DNA of 27,172 nucleotides, from positions 1-27,172 of the forward strand of contig NZ_CALPCV010000031.1 in the NCBI RefSeq assembly GCF_943193095.1, given 5' to 3'. Of the stretch, positions 14,735 to 22,232 are shown piece by piece. The DNA is from Parasutterella muris (GTDB lineage: Bacteria > Pseudomonadota > Gammaproteobacteria > Burkholderiales > Burkholderiaceae_F). The first letter of the stretch is position 1, and each line of letters opens with the position of its first letter. A program made the translations under genes and the position numbers. The notes under the pieces were generated by a model. That model was given only the letters and a program-made list of their open reading frames with translations. It searched no databases and was not told the origin of the DNA.

Positions 14735-16215
14735 TGGGAAAAATTACAGGATTTATGGAATTTGAACGTCTTGAGCAGGCGCATGAGCCGGTCAAGCAGC
14801 GCAAGACGCATTTTCGCGAATTTATTACGCCGCTGAATCCTCAGCAGGCGAAAAAACAGGCAGCCCGCTGCATGGACTGCGGAACACCCTTCTGCACATT
14901 CAGCTGTCCGCTGAATAATGTCGCGCCGGAATTTAACGATTTGATCTACAACGAGAAGTGGGAAGAGGCCTACCGCGTTTTAGCCGCTACCAACAACTTC
15001 CCGGAATTCACGTCCCGCATCTGTCCCGCACTTTGCGAAAACGGCTGTGTGATGAATTACACCAATGTCGCGATGGGTGTGAAGTCGATTGAGCGCGCCA
15101 TTATTACCAATGCGTGGAATCAGGGCTGGGTTAAACCGGAACCGGCAGCCGGCAGCCGCGAAAAGTCCGTCGCGGTGATCGGCAGCGGCCCTGCGGGGCT
15201 CGCCTGCGCTCAGCAGCTGGCACGAAAAGGATATGCCGTCACGGTGTTCGAAAAGAACAAACGCCCGGGCGGACTCCTGCGCTACGGCATTCCGGATTTC
15301 AAGCTGGATAAGAGCCTGATCGATCGTCGTATCGCGCAAATGGAAGCCGAAGGCGTGCGCTTTAACTGCGGAACCTCAATCGGCATCAAGGAGCACCCGG
15401 ACGGTGTTTGGTCGGATGCAGAGCGCGTGATCGACCCGCAGGAGCTGCTACGCGACTTCTCCGCGGTGGTTCTTGCGATCGGTTCTGAAACGCCCCGCGA
15501 TTTGAAGGTAGCCGGGCGCGAACTCAAGGGCGTTCACTTCGCGATGGAGTATCTGCCGTCTCAGAACAAAATTAATGCGGACGAGGCCGCGCACAAAGAG
15601 ATTTCGGCTCAGGACAAAAAAGTGCTGATCATCGGCGGCGGCGATACTGGCAGCGACTGCTTAGGTACCGCGATTCGTCAGGGTGCTTCTAAAGTTCTGC
15701 AGATCGATCTGGGGCCGAAGCCTCCGGAAACTTACGATAAGTCTTCCGTCTGGCCCAATTGGCCTAATGTGTATCGTGTCTCCACTTCCCAGGAAGAAGG
15801 CGGAGAGCGTGCTTATGCGATCAGCACAACGGAATTTATCTCCAATAAGAAAGGCTCGGTAAAGGGCGTGAAAGCCGTACGCCTTGAGTGGACATCGGAT
15901 CCGATCACCGGACGCCGCATGAAAAAAGAAATTCCGGGAAGCGAGTTCGAGATTGAGGCGGACTTGGTTCTTCTCGCGATGGGTTTTGTGCAGCCGAGCG
16001 AGCCGGTGCTGAAGGCGTTTGGCGTGCAGACCGATATTCGCGGCAACGCGAAAGCGGCTTATGAAGGAGTCGACGCGTTTAAGACAAATGTGCCGAAAGT
16101 CTTTGCCGCGGGCGACTGCCGCCGCGGACAGAGCCTGGTTGTCAGGGCTTTGGCAGAAGGCCGCCGCTGCGCCGAAGCTGTCGACAAATACTTGAAGGAG
16201 GAAGATAATCTCTAA
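14734..16215 (+). CDS. gltD: Glutamate synthase small subunit GltD (NADPH-oxidising)
   Basis: The 493-residue beta subunit feeds NADPH electrons through FAD and [4Fe-4S] clusters to the FMN of GltB. The N-terminal ferredoxin-like part has CMDCGTPFCTFSC (Cys46, 49, 54, 58) and ICPALCENGC (Cys97, 101, 105). A dinucleotide fold VIGSGPAGLA (148-157) binds FAD, followed by a FEKNKRPGGLLRYGIP segment. A second, LIIGGGDTGSDC (about 294-305), is for NADPH. The C-terminal VFAAGDCRRGQSLVVRA closes the FAD domain. Length and motifs are complete. The start overlaps the gltB stop, so translation is coupled and the complex is probably made in fixed ratio. Because gltD is intact, the gltB frameshift is either recent or an artefact. 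Confidence 0.95.
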   Translation: MGKITGFMEFERLEQAHEPVKQRKTHFREFITPLNPQQAKKQAARCMDCGTPFCTFSCPLNNVAPEFNDLIYNEKWEEAYRVLAATNNFPEFTSRICPALCENGCVMNYTNVAMGVKSIERAIITNAWNQGWVKPEPAAGSREKSVAVIGSGPAGLACAQQLARKGYAVTVFEKNKRPGGLLRYGIPDFKLDKSLIDRRIAQMEAEGVRFNCGTSIGIKEHPDGVWSDAERVIDPQELLRDFSAVVLAIGSETPRDLKVAGRELKGVHFAMEYLPSQNKINADEAAHKEISAQDKKVLIIGGGDTGSDCLGTAIRQGASKVLQIDLGPKPPETYDKSSVWPNWPNVYRVSTSQEEGGERAYAISTTEFISNKKGSVKGVKAVRLEWTSDPITGRRMKKEIPGSEFEIEADLVLLAMGFVQPSEPVLKAFGVQTDIRGNAKAAYEGVDAFKTNVPKVFAAGDCRRGQSLVVRALAEGRRCAEAVDKYLKEEDNL

Positions 16216-16238
16216 GTTTTTTAACTGAGATCAGACCA

Positions 16239-16694
16239 ATGCTGAGAATTTACCGCCTGCCGATTACTGTGACTGAGGACTGCATCGATGTGCTCGGTCA
16301 CACGAACAACAAAGAGTATCTTCGCTGGATGGAAGAGGCGGCGATTTCTCATTCGGACGCGCTCGGCTGGAATATGGAACGCTACCTGAAGCTGGGCGCG
16401 GCCTTCGCAGCAACGGTTCATAAAATTCACTATCTTCGTCCGACGCATGTGGGCGACGAGCTCATCATGAATACATGGGTCGAGACCCTTGAAAAGACAA
16501 TCAGCCGCCGTGCCTTTTATCTGACACGCGGCGGCAAAGTCTGCATGAACGGGACAACGGAATGGACTTTTATTAATTTGAAGACCGGCCGGGCCGAAGA
16601 AATCCCTCCGGAGGTTGCCGAGGCATTCCCAATTGTTCCGAAAGGAGACCCCTTATTGAGGGAAAACGGTATTCGATGGCTGGAAATCCCTTAA
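16239..16694 (+). CDS. Hot-dog fold acyl-CoA thioesterase (4HBT/YbgC-FadM type)
   Basis: The 151-residue protein shows the 4HBT signature near its start: a Thr/Val-rich strand, then DVLGHTNNKEYLRWMEEAAISH (the active-site Asp is D18 in the D..GH.NN..YL pattern). The strands HKIHYLRPTHVGDEL and TEWTFINLKTGR follow, as usual for this single-domain family. Members hydrolyse acyl-CoA or acyl-ACP thioesters in the cytosol; YbgC is linked to the Tol-Pal system, and others remove toxic acyl-CoAs. The gene starts 23 nt after gltD and ends 41 nt before the mlaF region, so it may be cotranscribed with gltBD. The substrate cannot be deduced. The N-terminal residues LRIYRLPITV are typical of family members that act on short or branched acyl groups, but this is weak. 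Confidence 0.8.
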   Translation: MLRIYRLPITVTEDCIDVLGHTNNKEYLRWMEEAAISHSDALGWNMERYLKLGAAFAATVHKIHYLRPTHVGDELIMNTWVETLEKTISRRAFYLTRGGKVCMNGTTEWTFINLKTGRAEEIPPEVAEAFPIVPKGDPLLRENGIRWLEIP

Positions 16695-16695
16695 A

Positions 16696-16724
16696 TTCTG
16701 AACGCCCGGCCGCTGTGGCATAAT
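16696..16724 (+). promoter_or_regulatory. Extended -10 promoter for the mla operon
   Basis: TTCTGA (-35, weak) lies 17 nt before CATAAT (16719-16724), which is preceded by TGG, giving an extended -10. The 10-base GTGGCATAAT recurs upstream of the autotransporter at 22006. Predicted initiation near 16731 favours the mlaF start at 16768 over the ATG at 16735. Confidence 0.45.
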
Positions 16725-16767
16725 CAATTATTTAATGGGAACTTATCCCAGGCCGGGTTTTATTTAT

Positions 16768-17577
16768 ATGGGAAGCAGCGATTACATTGTCGAAATAAAG
16801 GATATGAGTTTTGCCTACGACACGGGCAGACTCATTCTAGACGACGTAAGCCTGAATTTCCGCAGAGGACAGGTAATCGCCATTATGGGCGGATCGGGTA
16901 TGGGCAAAACCACACTGCTCAAGCTGATCGGCGGCCTTCTTTCCCCGGATAAAGGCTCCGTGACGATTAACGGACAAAAGCTGGATCCGAAGAACCTTCA
17001 GTCGCTTTACCGCATCAGACGAAAAATGGGCATGCTGTTTCAGTTCGGCGCCCTTTTTACCGATATGACGGTTTTTGAGAATGTGGCTTTTCCGCTACGC
17101 GAGCACACGGATCTTCCGGAAGAGTTAATTCGGGATTTGGTGCTTCTGAAACTCGACGCGGTGGGATTGAGAGGCGCAGCTCCTCTGTACCCGTCAGAGA
17201 TTTCCGGCGGCATGAGCCGCAGAGTGGCGCTTGCGCGCACCGTTGCGCTGGACCCGGACCTGATTATGTATGACGAGCCGTTTGCGGGCCTTGACCCGAT
17301 TTCGATGGGCGTGACCGCGCAGCTGATTCGAAATCTTAACGATGTGCTCGGCTCAACGAGTGTCATCGTGACGCACGATGTGCAGGAAACATTCACCATT
17401 GCCGATTACGTTTATATGGTGTCGAGCGGCAAGATCGCGGCACAGGGGACTCCGGATGAACTTCGCCAAAGCAAGGACCCGTTTGTGGTTCAGTTTGTGA
17501 ACGGACTGCCTGACGGTCCTGTGAAGTTCCAATATCCGGCGCCGTCTCTAAATGAAGAACTTGGAATCAAACCATGA
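16768..17577 (+). CDS. mlaF: MlaF, ATPase of the phospholipid ABC transporter
   Basis: The chosen ATG 16768 gives 269 residues starting MGSSDYIVEI; the upstream in-frame ATG at 16735 adds 11 residues not usual for MlaF and lies almost at the predicted transcription start. ABC motifs are complete: Walker A GGSGMGKTT (41-49), Q-loop near FQFGALF, signature SGGMSRR (146-152), Walker B LIMYDEP (165-171) and the H-loop VTHD. The SGGMSRR signature and FQFGALFTDMTVFEN wording are characteristic of MlaF/Ttg2A. The protein powers MlaE-mediated phospholipid movement between the inner membrane and the MlaD/MlaC chain that maintains outer-membrane lipid asymmetry. Its stop overlaps the mlaE start by four bases (ATGA). 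Confidence 0.93.
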   Translation: MGSSDYIVEIKDMSFAYDTGRLILDDVSLNFRRGQVIAIMGGSGMGKTTLLKLIGGLLSPDKGSVTINGQKLDPKNLQSLYRIRRKMGMLFQFGALFTDMTVFENVAFPLREHTDLPEELIRDLVLLKLDAVGLRGAAPLYPSEISGGMSRRVALARTVALDPDLIMYDEPFAGLDPISMGVTAQLIRNLNDVLGSTSVIVTHDVQETFTIADYVYMVSSGKIAAQGTPDELRQSKDPFVVQFVNGLPDGPVKFQYPAPSLNEELGIKP

Positions 17578-18362
17578 ATGTCTATGAATTAATCAGCGCG
17601 CTTGGCGCATGGTTCCTTGACGTCGTTCGCTCGCTCGGAGCGTTCGGACGGTTCTTCTGCCGGCTTTGCCTGAATTTAGGACCTTCGTTTACGCGATTTC
17701 AGGCGACGATCAAGCAGCTCTTTTTTGTCGGCAACTACTCTTTAGTCATTATCCTTGTCAGCGGACTTTTTGTCGGCTTTGTGCTTGGCCTGCAGGGCGA
17801 CTATGTGCTTTCGAGCTACGGCAGCGAGCAGGCGCTCGGCGTTCTGGTGGCGCTGTCTCTTTTGCGCGAGCTCGGTCCGGTCATAACCGCGCTTTTGTTT
17901 GCGGGTCGGGCCGGTACGTCGCTCACTGCGGAAATCGGTCTGATGAACGCCGGAGAGCAGCTCTCCGCGCTCGAGATGATGGGTGTTGATCCAGTTCGCC
18001 GAATCCTCGGACCGAGATTCTTGGCCTGCGTGATCGCGATGCCGATTCTTGCGACGCTTTTCTCAGCGGTCGGTATTTTCGGCGGCTGGGTGGTCGCCGT
18101 CCCGATGATCGGACTGGATACCGGCGCTTTCTGGGCGCAGATGCAGTCCGGCGTCGAAGTGGTACAGGATATTGGAAACGGACTTCTGAAGGCCTTCTTC
18201 TTCGGAATTGCCGTCGGCGCAATCGCGCTCTATCAGGGCTATACGGCTCGTTCGACGCCTGAAGGCGTCTCTAATGCGACGACTAAGACCGTCGTGGTTT
18301 CATCACTTGTTGTTTTAGGGTTGGATTTCATTCTGACCGCCATTATGTTTACGAACGGTTAG
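17574..18362 (+). CDS. mlaE: MlaE, permease of the phospholipid ABC transporter
   Basis: The 262-residue inner-membrane protein has about five to six hydrophobic segments and the MlaE/permease pattern: an amphipathic N-terminal helix, FFVGNYSLVIILVSGLFVGF, then the conserved cytoplasmic stretch RELGPVITALLFAGRAGTSL with the AEIGLM...EQLSALEMMGVDP coupling helix that contacts MlaF. Length is normal for the family. It starts within the mlaF stop (ATGA overlap), implying coupled translation. It forms the dimeric core of the MlaFEDB complex, with six MlaD chains around it on the periplasmic side. Confidence 0.93.
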   Translation: MNVYELISALGAWFLDVVRSLGAFGRFFCRLCLNLGPSFTRFQATIKQLFFVGNYSLVIILVSGLFVGFVLGLQGDYVLSSYGSEQALGVLVALSLLRELGPVITALLFAGRAGTSLTAEIGLMNAGEQLSALEMMGVDPVRRILGPRFLACVIAMPILATLFSAVGIFGGWVVAVPMIGLDTGAFWAQMQSGVEVVQDIGNGLLKAFFFGIAVGAIALYQGYTARSTPEGVSNATTKTVVVSSLVVLGLDFILTAIMFTNG

Positions 18363-18376
18363 GAAGGAAAACAGTC

Positions 18377-18862
18377 ATGGGAAATAATAATTCGAGAACT
18401 AATTTTTTCGTCGGCTTGTTCGTGCTGGCCGGTATCATCGCGCTGCTTTTTCTGGCTCTTAAAGCCGCGAATCTGAGTACTGTCGGCTCCTCAGGCAATT
18501 ACGAAGTGTCGGCTTACTTTGACAACATCGGCGGCCTGAAAGCGAGAGCTCCGGTTCGAAGCGCCGGAGTTTTAGTGGGCCGTGTGAAATCGATTACTTA
18601 CGACAACGATACATTTCAGGCCAAAGTTGTTATGGCCTTGTCCGATAAATACAAATTCCCTGCTGACTCCTCCGTCAAAATTCTGACCGCCGGCCTGATC
18701 GGCGAGCAGTACATCGGCCTTCAGCCGGGCGGAGACGATAAGGACTTAAAGGACGGAAGCAGAATAGAATTTACCCAAAGCGCGATCGTTCTTGAGAACT
18801 TGATCAGCCAGTTCCTGTTTAACAAGGCCGAGGATAATAATTTCGAAGGCGGAAATAAATAA
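18377..18862 (+). CDS. mlaD: MlaD, MCE-domain substrate-binding subunit
   Basis: The 161-residue protein has a short cytosolic tail, one N-terminal membrane anchor (about residues 9-27) and a single MCE domain (about 38-118). Family stretches include SAYFDNIGGLKARAPVRSAGVLVGRV and GLIGEQYIGLQPGG. A short C-terminal helical tail (VLENLISQFLFNKAED) follows, as in MlaD, where it lines the hexamer pore. It accepts lipid from or delivers it to MlaC. AAGGAAA lies upstream of the ATG, 14 nt after mlaE. Confidence 0.92.
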   Translation: MGNNNSRTNFFVGLFVLAGIIALLFLALKAANLSTVGSSGNYEVSAYFDNIGGLKARAPVRSAGVLVGRVKSITYDNDTFQAKVVMALSDKYKFPADSSVKILTAGLIGEQYIGLQPGGDDKDLKDGSRIEFTQSAIVLENLISQFLFNKAEDNNFEGGNK

Positions 18863-18876
18863 TTTAGAGAATCCCC

Positions 18877-19650
18877 ATGAAAAAAAAGCTTTTAACTTTA
18901 GCGGCGGCCGCATCAATTGCGCTCCTTTCCGGCTGCGCTTCTGTTCCTAATGACTCCGGCAAGAATCCTGCGGACCCTTGGGAGTCGTTCAATCGTCAGA
19001 CATTCGCATTCAATCAGGGACTGGATTTCATTCTGTTCCGTCCGATTGCCAAAGGCTACGAATTTGTGACGCCCAAACCCGTTAGAGAAGGCGTGACACG
19101 CGTTTTTAAGAATACGATGGAACCCGCTAACGCGGTTAATAATATCCTGCAGGGCAAAGTAGAAGACGGTATTCTTTCTCTGTTCCGTCTCATGATTAAC
19201 TCGACCGTCGGCGTGGTCGGTATCTTTGATGTTGCCAAGCAGGTCGATATTCCTCGAATGGAGGAAGACTTCGGACAGACGCTTGCTGTCTGGGGCGTAC
19301 CTTCAGGCCCGTACTTTGTTATTCCGGTTCTCGGCCCGTCAACGGTTCGTGACACAGCCGGACTGGTTCCGGAACTGTTCCTCGACCCCAATACCTATGT
19401 GGGCGAAGCTTGGTTCACATGGCCGTGGTGGGGCGCGAAGTTCATCAACGCCCGCGCAAATCTGCTGCCTGTGACCGACATGCTCGACAACACGGTCGAC
19501 CCGTATGTGGCAACCCGAAATGCGTACCTGCAGCAGCGTCAAAGCGCGCTTCAGGACGGAGACGGTCCTGCTATGATTCAGGAGCCGACGCTGAACCCGT
19601 TCGATGACGAACCAAGTGCAGATGCGGCTAAAAAGGAGAACTCTCAATGA
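18877..19650 (+). CDS. mlaA: MlaA (VacJ) outer-membrane lipoprotein
   Basis: The 257-residue precursor has a lipoprotein signal ending LLSGC with Cys20 as lipidation site. The mature part carries VacJ wording: DPWESFNRQTFAFNQGLDF near the start, NTMEPANAVNNILQGK, and VWGVPSGPYFVIPVLGPSTVRDTAG in the centre. MlaA forms a doughnut in the outer-membrane inner leaflet that extracts mislocalised phospholipids from the outer leaflet and hands them to MlaC. In E. coli mlaA is unlinked; its place between mlaD and mlaC here is a known arrangement in beta- and some gammaproteobacteria. The last four bases overlap mlaC. The C-terminal ~35 residues are acidic and low-complexity. Confidence 0.93.
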   Translation: MKKKLLTLAAAASIALLSGCASVPNDSGKNPADPWESFNRQTFAFNQGLDFILFRPIAKGYEFVTPKPVREGVTRVFKNTMEPANAVNNILQGKVEDGILSLFRLMINSTVGVVGIFDVAKQVDIPRMEEDFGQTLAVWGVPSGPYFVIPVLGPSTVRDTAGLVPELFLDPNTYVGEAWFTWPWWGAKFINARANLLPVTDMLDNTVDPYVATRNAYLQQRQSALQDGDGPAMIQEPTLNPFDDEPSADAAKKENSQ

Positions 19651-20273
19651 AAAAAATTCTGAATCTCATCTGCTCGGCTGCTGCCGCACTGATGATCAGC
19701 GGTACAGCGATGGCCGCTGATATGAACCTTCCGCCGGAGCAGCTGGTTGAGTCGGTTTCTGTTGAAGTTCTGGAACAGATCAAAAAGGATCCGGAACTGA
19801 GCAAAGCGGATCCGATGCATGTGAACCGTCTGGTGGACGAAAACATCCTGCCGTATACGGATTTTGAGACCATGACCCGCATGGCGGTCGGTCCGTCCTG
19901 GCGCAAAGCGACAGCCGAAGAAAGAAAAGAGATCATGACTTCTTTCCGCAAGCTGCTGACAAACGTCTATTCGGGAGCGCTGAAAGAGGCTTCCGGCTAC
20001 AGCGTTAAGATGGGTACTGCTCAGAAGGGCGGGGACCCGCGTTTAGTGATCGTCCGTACTCAGCTTGTTTCCTCCTCACGCGATCCGATCAAGCTCGATT
20101 ATCGTCTGATGGATAAGAACGGTCAGTGGAAAATTTTTGATGTGAATGTTGCCGGCGTCTGGCTCGTAGAAAACTATCGTTCACAGTTCGCGTCCGTGAT
20201 CAGCAACTCCGGGATTAAGGGATTGATCGCGCAGCTCAATGAGCGAGCATCCAAGGTCGGAACAGGCAAATAA
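19647..20273 (+). CDS. mlaC: MlaC, periplasmic phospholipid carrier
   Basis: The 208-residue precursor has a Sec signal peptide (about 1-23, ending AMA-ADM) and the MlaC/Ttg2D fold pattern: PPEQLVESVSVEVLEQIK at the start, VDENILPYTDFETMTRMAVGPSWRKAT in the middle, and LDYRLMDKNGQWKIFDVNVAGVWLVENYRSQF near the end. It shuttles phospholipid between MlaA and the MlaFEDB complex. AAGGAG precedes the start inside the end of mlaA, and mlaB follows with no gap. No abnormalities are visible. Confidence 0.93.
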   Translation: MKKILNLICSAAAALMISGTAMAADMNLPPEQLVESVSVEVLEQIKKDPELSKADPMHVNRLVDENILPYTDFETMTRMAVGPSWRKATAEERKEIMTSFRKLLTNVYSGALKEASGYSVKMGTAQKGGDPRLVIVRTQLVSSSRDPIKLDYRLMDKNGQWKIFDVNVAGVWLVENYRSQFASVISNSGIKGLIAQLNERASKVGTGK

Positions 20274-20534
20274 ATGATTCTTTCCGAAACAGAAATTCGT
20301 TTTGAAAACGCCGGGACGGTTTTAAAGACCGGTCTTAGCGCGATTTCGAACGGCGATACCGTCATTGACATGAAGAATGTCCGCAGGGCAGACAGCTCGG
20401 CGGTCGCGGTTGTGCTCGACTGGATACGCAGCGCGCAGAAATCCGGTCAGCCGCTTCATGTGATCAACCGGCCGGGCTCATTTGACAAGCTCGTCAGGCT
20501 GTACGGTCTTAGCGGTATCGTTCGGATTGACTAA
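20274..20534 (+). CDS. mlaB: MlaB, STAS-domain regulatory subunit
   Basis: The 86-residue cytosolic protein is a single STAS domain: strands around EIRFENAGTVLK and DTVIDMKNV, then the RRADSSAVAVVLDW helix that carries the characteristic Ser/Thr at the tip, and PLHVINRPGSFDKLVRLYGL. MlaB binds MlaF and is needed for ATPase activity and complex stability. The ATG follows the mlaC stop directly, and a strong terminator begins 5 nt after its own stop. The N-terminus is short, as is common for MlaB. Confidence 0.88.
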   Translation: MILSETEIRFENAGTVLKTGLSAISNGDTVIDMKNVRRADSSAVAVVLDWIRSAQKSGQPLHVINRPGSFDKLVRLYGLSGIVRID

Positions 20535-20539
20535 AAAAT

Positions 20540-20566
20540 AAGCCCGGGAGCAGCCCGGGCTTTTTC
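20540..20566. terminator. Bidirectional intrinsic terminator between mlaB and the convergent gene
   Basis: AAGCCCGGG (20540-20548) pairs perfectly with CCCGGGCTT (20554-20562), with a 5-nt loop. T-runs follow on the plus strand, and an A-run before the stem gives a T-run on the minus strand. It serves the mla operon and the convergent 20578-21060 gene. Confidence 0.9.
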
Positions 20567-20577
20567 TTGCGCTCAAA

Positions 20578-21060
20578 TTACTGTTTTGCTTCTGCCGCGT
20601 CTTTCTGCAGCGTCTCTACGGCCTGCTGCTGACGAACTTTGTTCAGCTCGATCTGAGTCTGAACGTTAGAACGCTTAGCTTCAAGATCGAGTCGTTTGCT
20701 CTCGAGTTCGATCTGACGCATCTCATCCTGATACTGTTCGGCTTTCAGCTGTTTTGCCTTAGCTTCGGCCTCTGCGGCTTCCTGTTTGGCTTTTTTCTCG
20801 GCGGCGGCTTTGGCTCTGGCTTTTGCCTGACGGCTTTCAGCTGCGGCTTTTGCCTTAGCGGCCTGCTGAGACTGACGCGCCTTTTCGAGAGCGACGGCCT
20901 GCTCATTTGCCTGAATTTGCTGCTCTGCCGCTCGAATGTTATAGATCTGCTGGTCAGCAGGAGAGAGCGGAACGAGCGGTGTCACGGTTTCCGTAATCTG
21001 AGCGGAAGCGGCTCCGCTGAAAGCGAGCGCACATGCAAGCGAAAGTATGCTGAGTTTCAT
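20578..21060 (-). CDS. Periplasmic coiled-coil protein of unknown function
   Basis: The 160-residue protein has a Sec signal peptide (1-20, ending ASA-QIT). The mature part is almost entirely a long charged helix rich in Ala, Lys, Glu and Gln (from about residue 40 on, with repeats such as AKAKAAAE and AKARAKAAAEKK), hence a predicted coiled coil. I recognise no enzyme motif. It resembles short periplasmic coiled-coil proteins found near glycine-zipper lipoproteins, and such a lipoprotein gene ends 21 nt upstream in the same orientation, so the two may act together at the envelope. The low complexity means homology would be hard to separate from composition. It ends before the shared terminator. 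Confidence 0.7.
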   Translation of the reverse strand: MKLSILSLACALAFSGAASAQITETVTPLVPLSPADQQIYNIRAAEQQIQANEQAVALEKARQSQQAAKAKAAAESRQAKARAKAAAEKKAKQEAAEAEAKAKQLKAEQYQDEMRQIELESKRLDLEAKRSNVQTQIELNKVRQQQAVETLQKDAAEAKQ

Positions 21061-21081
21061 CTGAGGCTCCCCATAAGAGAA

Positions 21082-21597
21082 TTATTTGCAGCCGTAAGGA
21101 TTGTTCGGCTGGATTCGTGTGCTGGAGGGGCCGGTGGAAGTCATGATGGCCGGGCCGTATTTGAATTCGCACATCTTACCGACTTGAGCGGAGTTGAAAA
21201 TACGTCCGTTCAGTTTGAATGTCAGCTGAACACCGTCAACAAGGGCGTTATCCGGAGAGGCCGCGCTGGAAGCGCCCGCACCGAGCGCCGCGCCTGCGAT
21301 CGCGCCGATTGTTGTGCCTGAGGAGCCGTGGTGTGTTACCTGATTTCCGATGACAGCGCCCAAGATCCCGCCAAGTGCGGTGCCGACAAGCTGAGAAACC
21401 TGGCGGTCAGACTGATTGTTTACTGCGACGCGCGCAGGCTGAATCGCGATAATGTCAACGGTCTGAACCTGCTGGGCCTGATTGACTTGATTGCTGCCGT
21501 ACACGTCGGAGCGATATATGTCTCCGCTCGTCTGGCAGCCGGAGAGGATAAGGGCGGATGCCGCGATGGCGGGCAGCAAGATTCTGACTTTTTTCAT
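21082..21597 (-). CDS. Glycine-zipper 2TM-type outer-membrane lipoprotein (SlyB/Pcp-like)
   Basis: The 171-residue precursor has a lipoprotein signal ending LILSGC (Cys21). A central segment, VGTALGGILGAVIGNQ followed by GTTIGAIAGAALGAGASSAA, has the G..GG..GA..G spacing of the glycine-zipper 2TM domain found in SlyB, Pcp and related lipoproteins. It is framed by a Gln/Val-rich N-terminal stretch and a C-terminal domain with two Cys (KMCEFKYG and the terminal PYGCK), which could form a disulfide. SlyB-type proteins stabilise the outer membrane. AGAGGG lies close to the ATG. It leads a two-gene unit with the coiled-coil protein. Confidence 0.8.
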   Translation of the reverse strand: MKKVRILLPAIAASALILSGCQTSGDIYRSDVYGSNQVNQAQQVQTVDIIAIQPARVAVNNQSDRQVSQLVGTALGGILGAVIGNQVTHHGSSGTTIGAIAGAALGAGASSAASPDNALVDGVQLTFKLNGRIFNSAQVGKMCEFKYGPAIMTSTGPSSTRIQPNNPYGCK

Positions 21598-21649
21598 GAT
21601 CCCTCTTTCATAAAGATTTTATTTACGACAAGGGAACATGATAAATGAA

Positions 21650-22001
21650 CCCTTAATTAATTCTTCAGGCTAACGCCCCGCCTTGATCATGTGAATTGTT
21701 AAAGTGTTCGAATTTGTTATGCAGAATTCCTTTTAGATGTTTGAGTTAGAGCTAAAGGTTCGGTTCACTTCCTAGCTCTCAAGGGCAGTAGCTGCGACTC
21801 TATCGTCTAAAAATATTTAGTTTTGATTATCTCTATGAAGTTTCAATAGATTTTAATTGAACAGCTAATAATGGTAGACACTCATTGGGATATCTTCTGG
21901 ATGAAGCGTTGTTTTATTCTTTATCAGATGACGAATGAAAAATAAGAATTAAGGGTTTCTATGGAGTCATTTGTTTGTTATATGAGTACTTTTTTTGGTA
22001 C
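21650..22001. other. AT-rich intergenic region without a recognisable gene
   Basis: About 350 bp separate the divergent lipoprotein gene and the autotransporter promoter. Composition is AT-rich and resembles the autotransporter side. Only very short frames lacking ribosome binding sites are present. No tRNA, repeat array or insertion-sequence end could be recognised; old mobile-element debris is possible but unsupported. Confidence 0.5.
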
Positions 22002-22021
22002 GTTAGTGGCATAATACTAAC
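22002..22021 (+). promoter_or_regulatory. Extended -10 promoter inside a 20-bp palindrome upstream of the autotransporter
   Basis: GTTAGT (22002-22007) and ACTAAC (22016-22021) are inverted repeats framing GGCATAAT. The core GTGGCATAAT is an extended -10 identical over ten bases to that of the mla promoter. A run of seven T lies just upstream (21990-21996). A regulator bound to the palindrome would cover the -10, so repression is the likely effect. The -35 is weak. Confidence 0.45.
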
Positions 22022-22050
22022 AGAATAAGGCTAAGGAACTCGAGGATAGA

Positions 22051-22125
22051 ATGAAAGGCTTTTCTTTTGATAGTTTCTCGACTCACTTTATATATAGCTA
22101 TCGATACATTAGTTCATATGGTTAA
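22051..22125 (+). CDS. Possible 24-residue leader peptide in the autotransporter 5' leader
   Basis: ATG 22051 has GAGG (22042-22045) at 5-nt spacing and lies about 30 nt after the predicted transcription start. The product, MKGFSFDSFSTHFIYSYRYISSYG, counts many aromatic and Ser residues, with six Ser and five Tyr. It ends 107 nt before the autotransporter ATG. Chance occurrence is possible; the ribosome binding site and promoter position are the only support. Confidence 0.25.
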   Translation: MKGFSFDSFSTHFIYSYRYISSYG

Positions 22126-22232
22126 GGTCGTGGGCTAGCACCTAACCTCAATAAGTTTCTTAGAAAACATAAAGACGTTCGTTATATCTACCGTCATTGA
22201 AATTAGTTACCTCAAATTACAGGAAGCCAATT

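Noticed and set aside
22081..22200. Possible transposase-like fragment (KHKDVRYIYRH) before the autotransporter
   Set aside because: The open stretch is only about 25 codons, too short to assign to any family.
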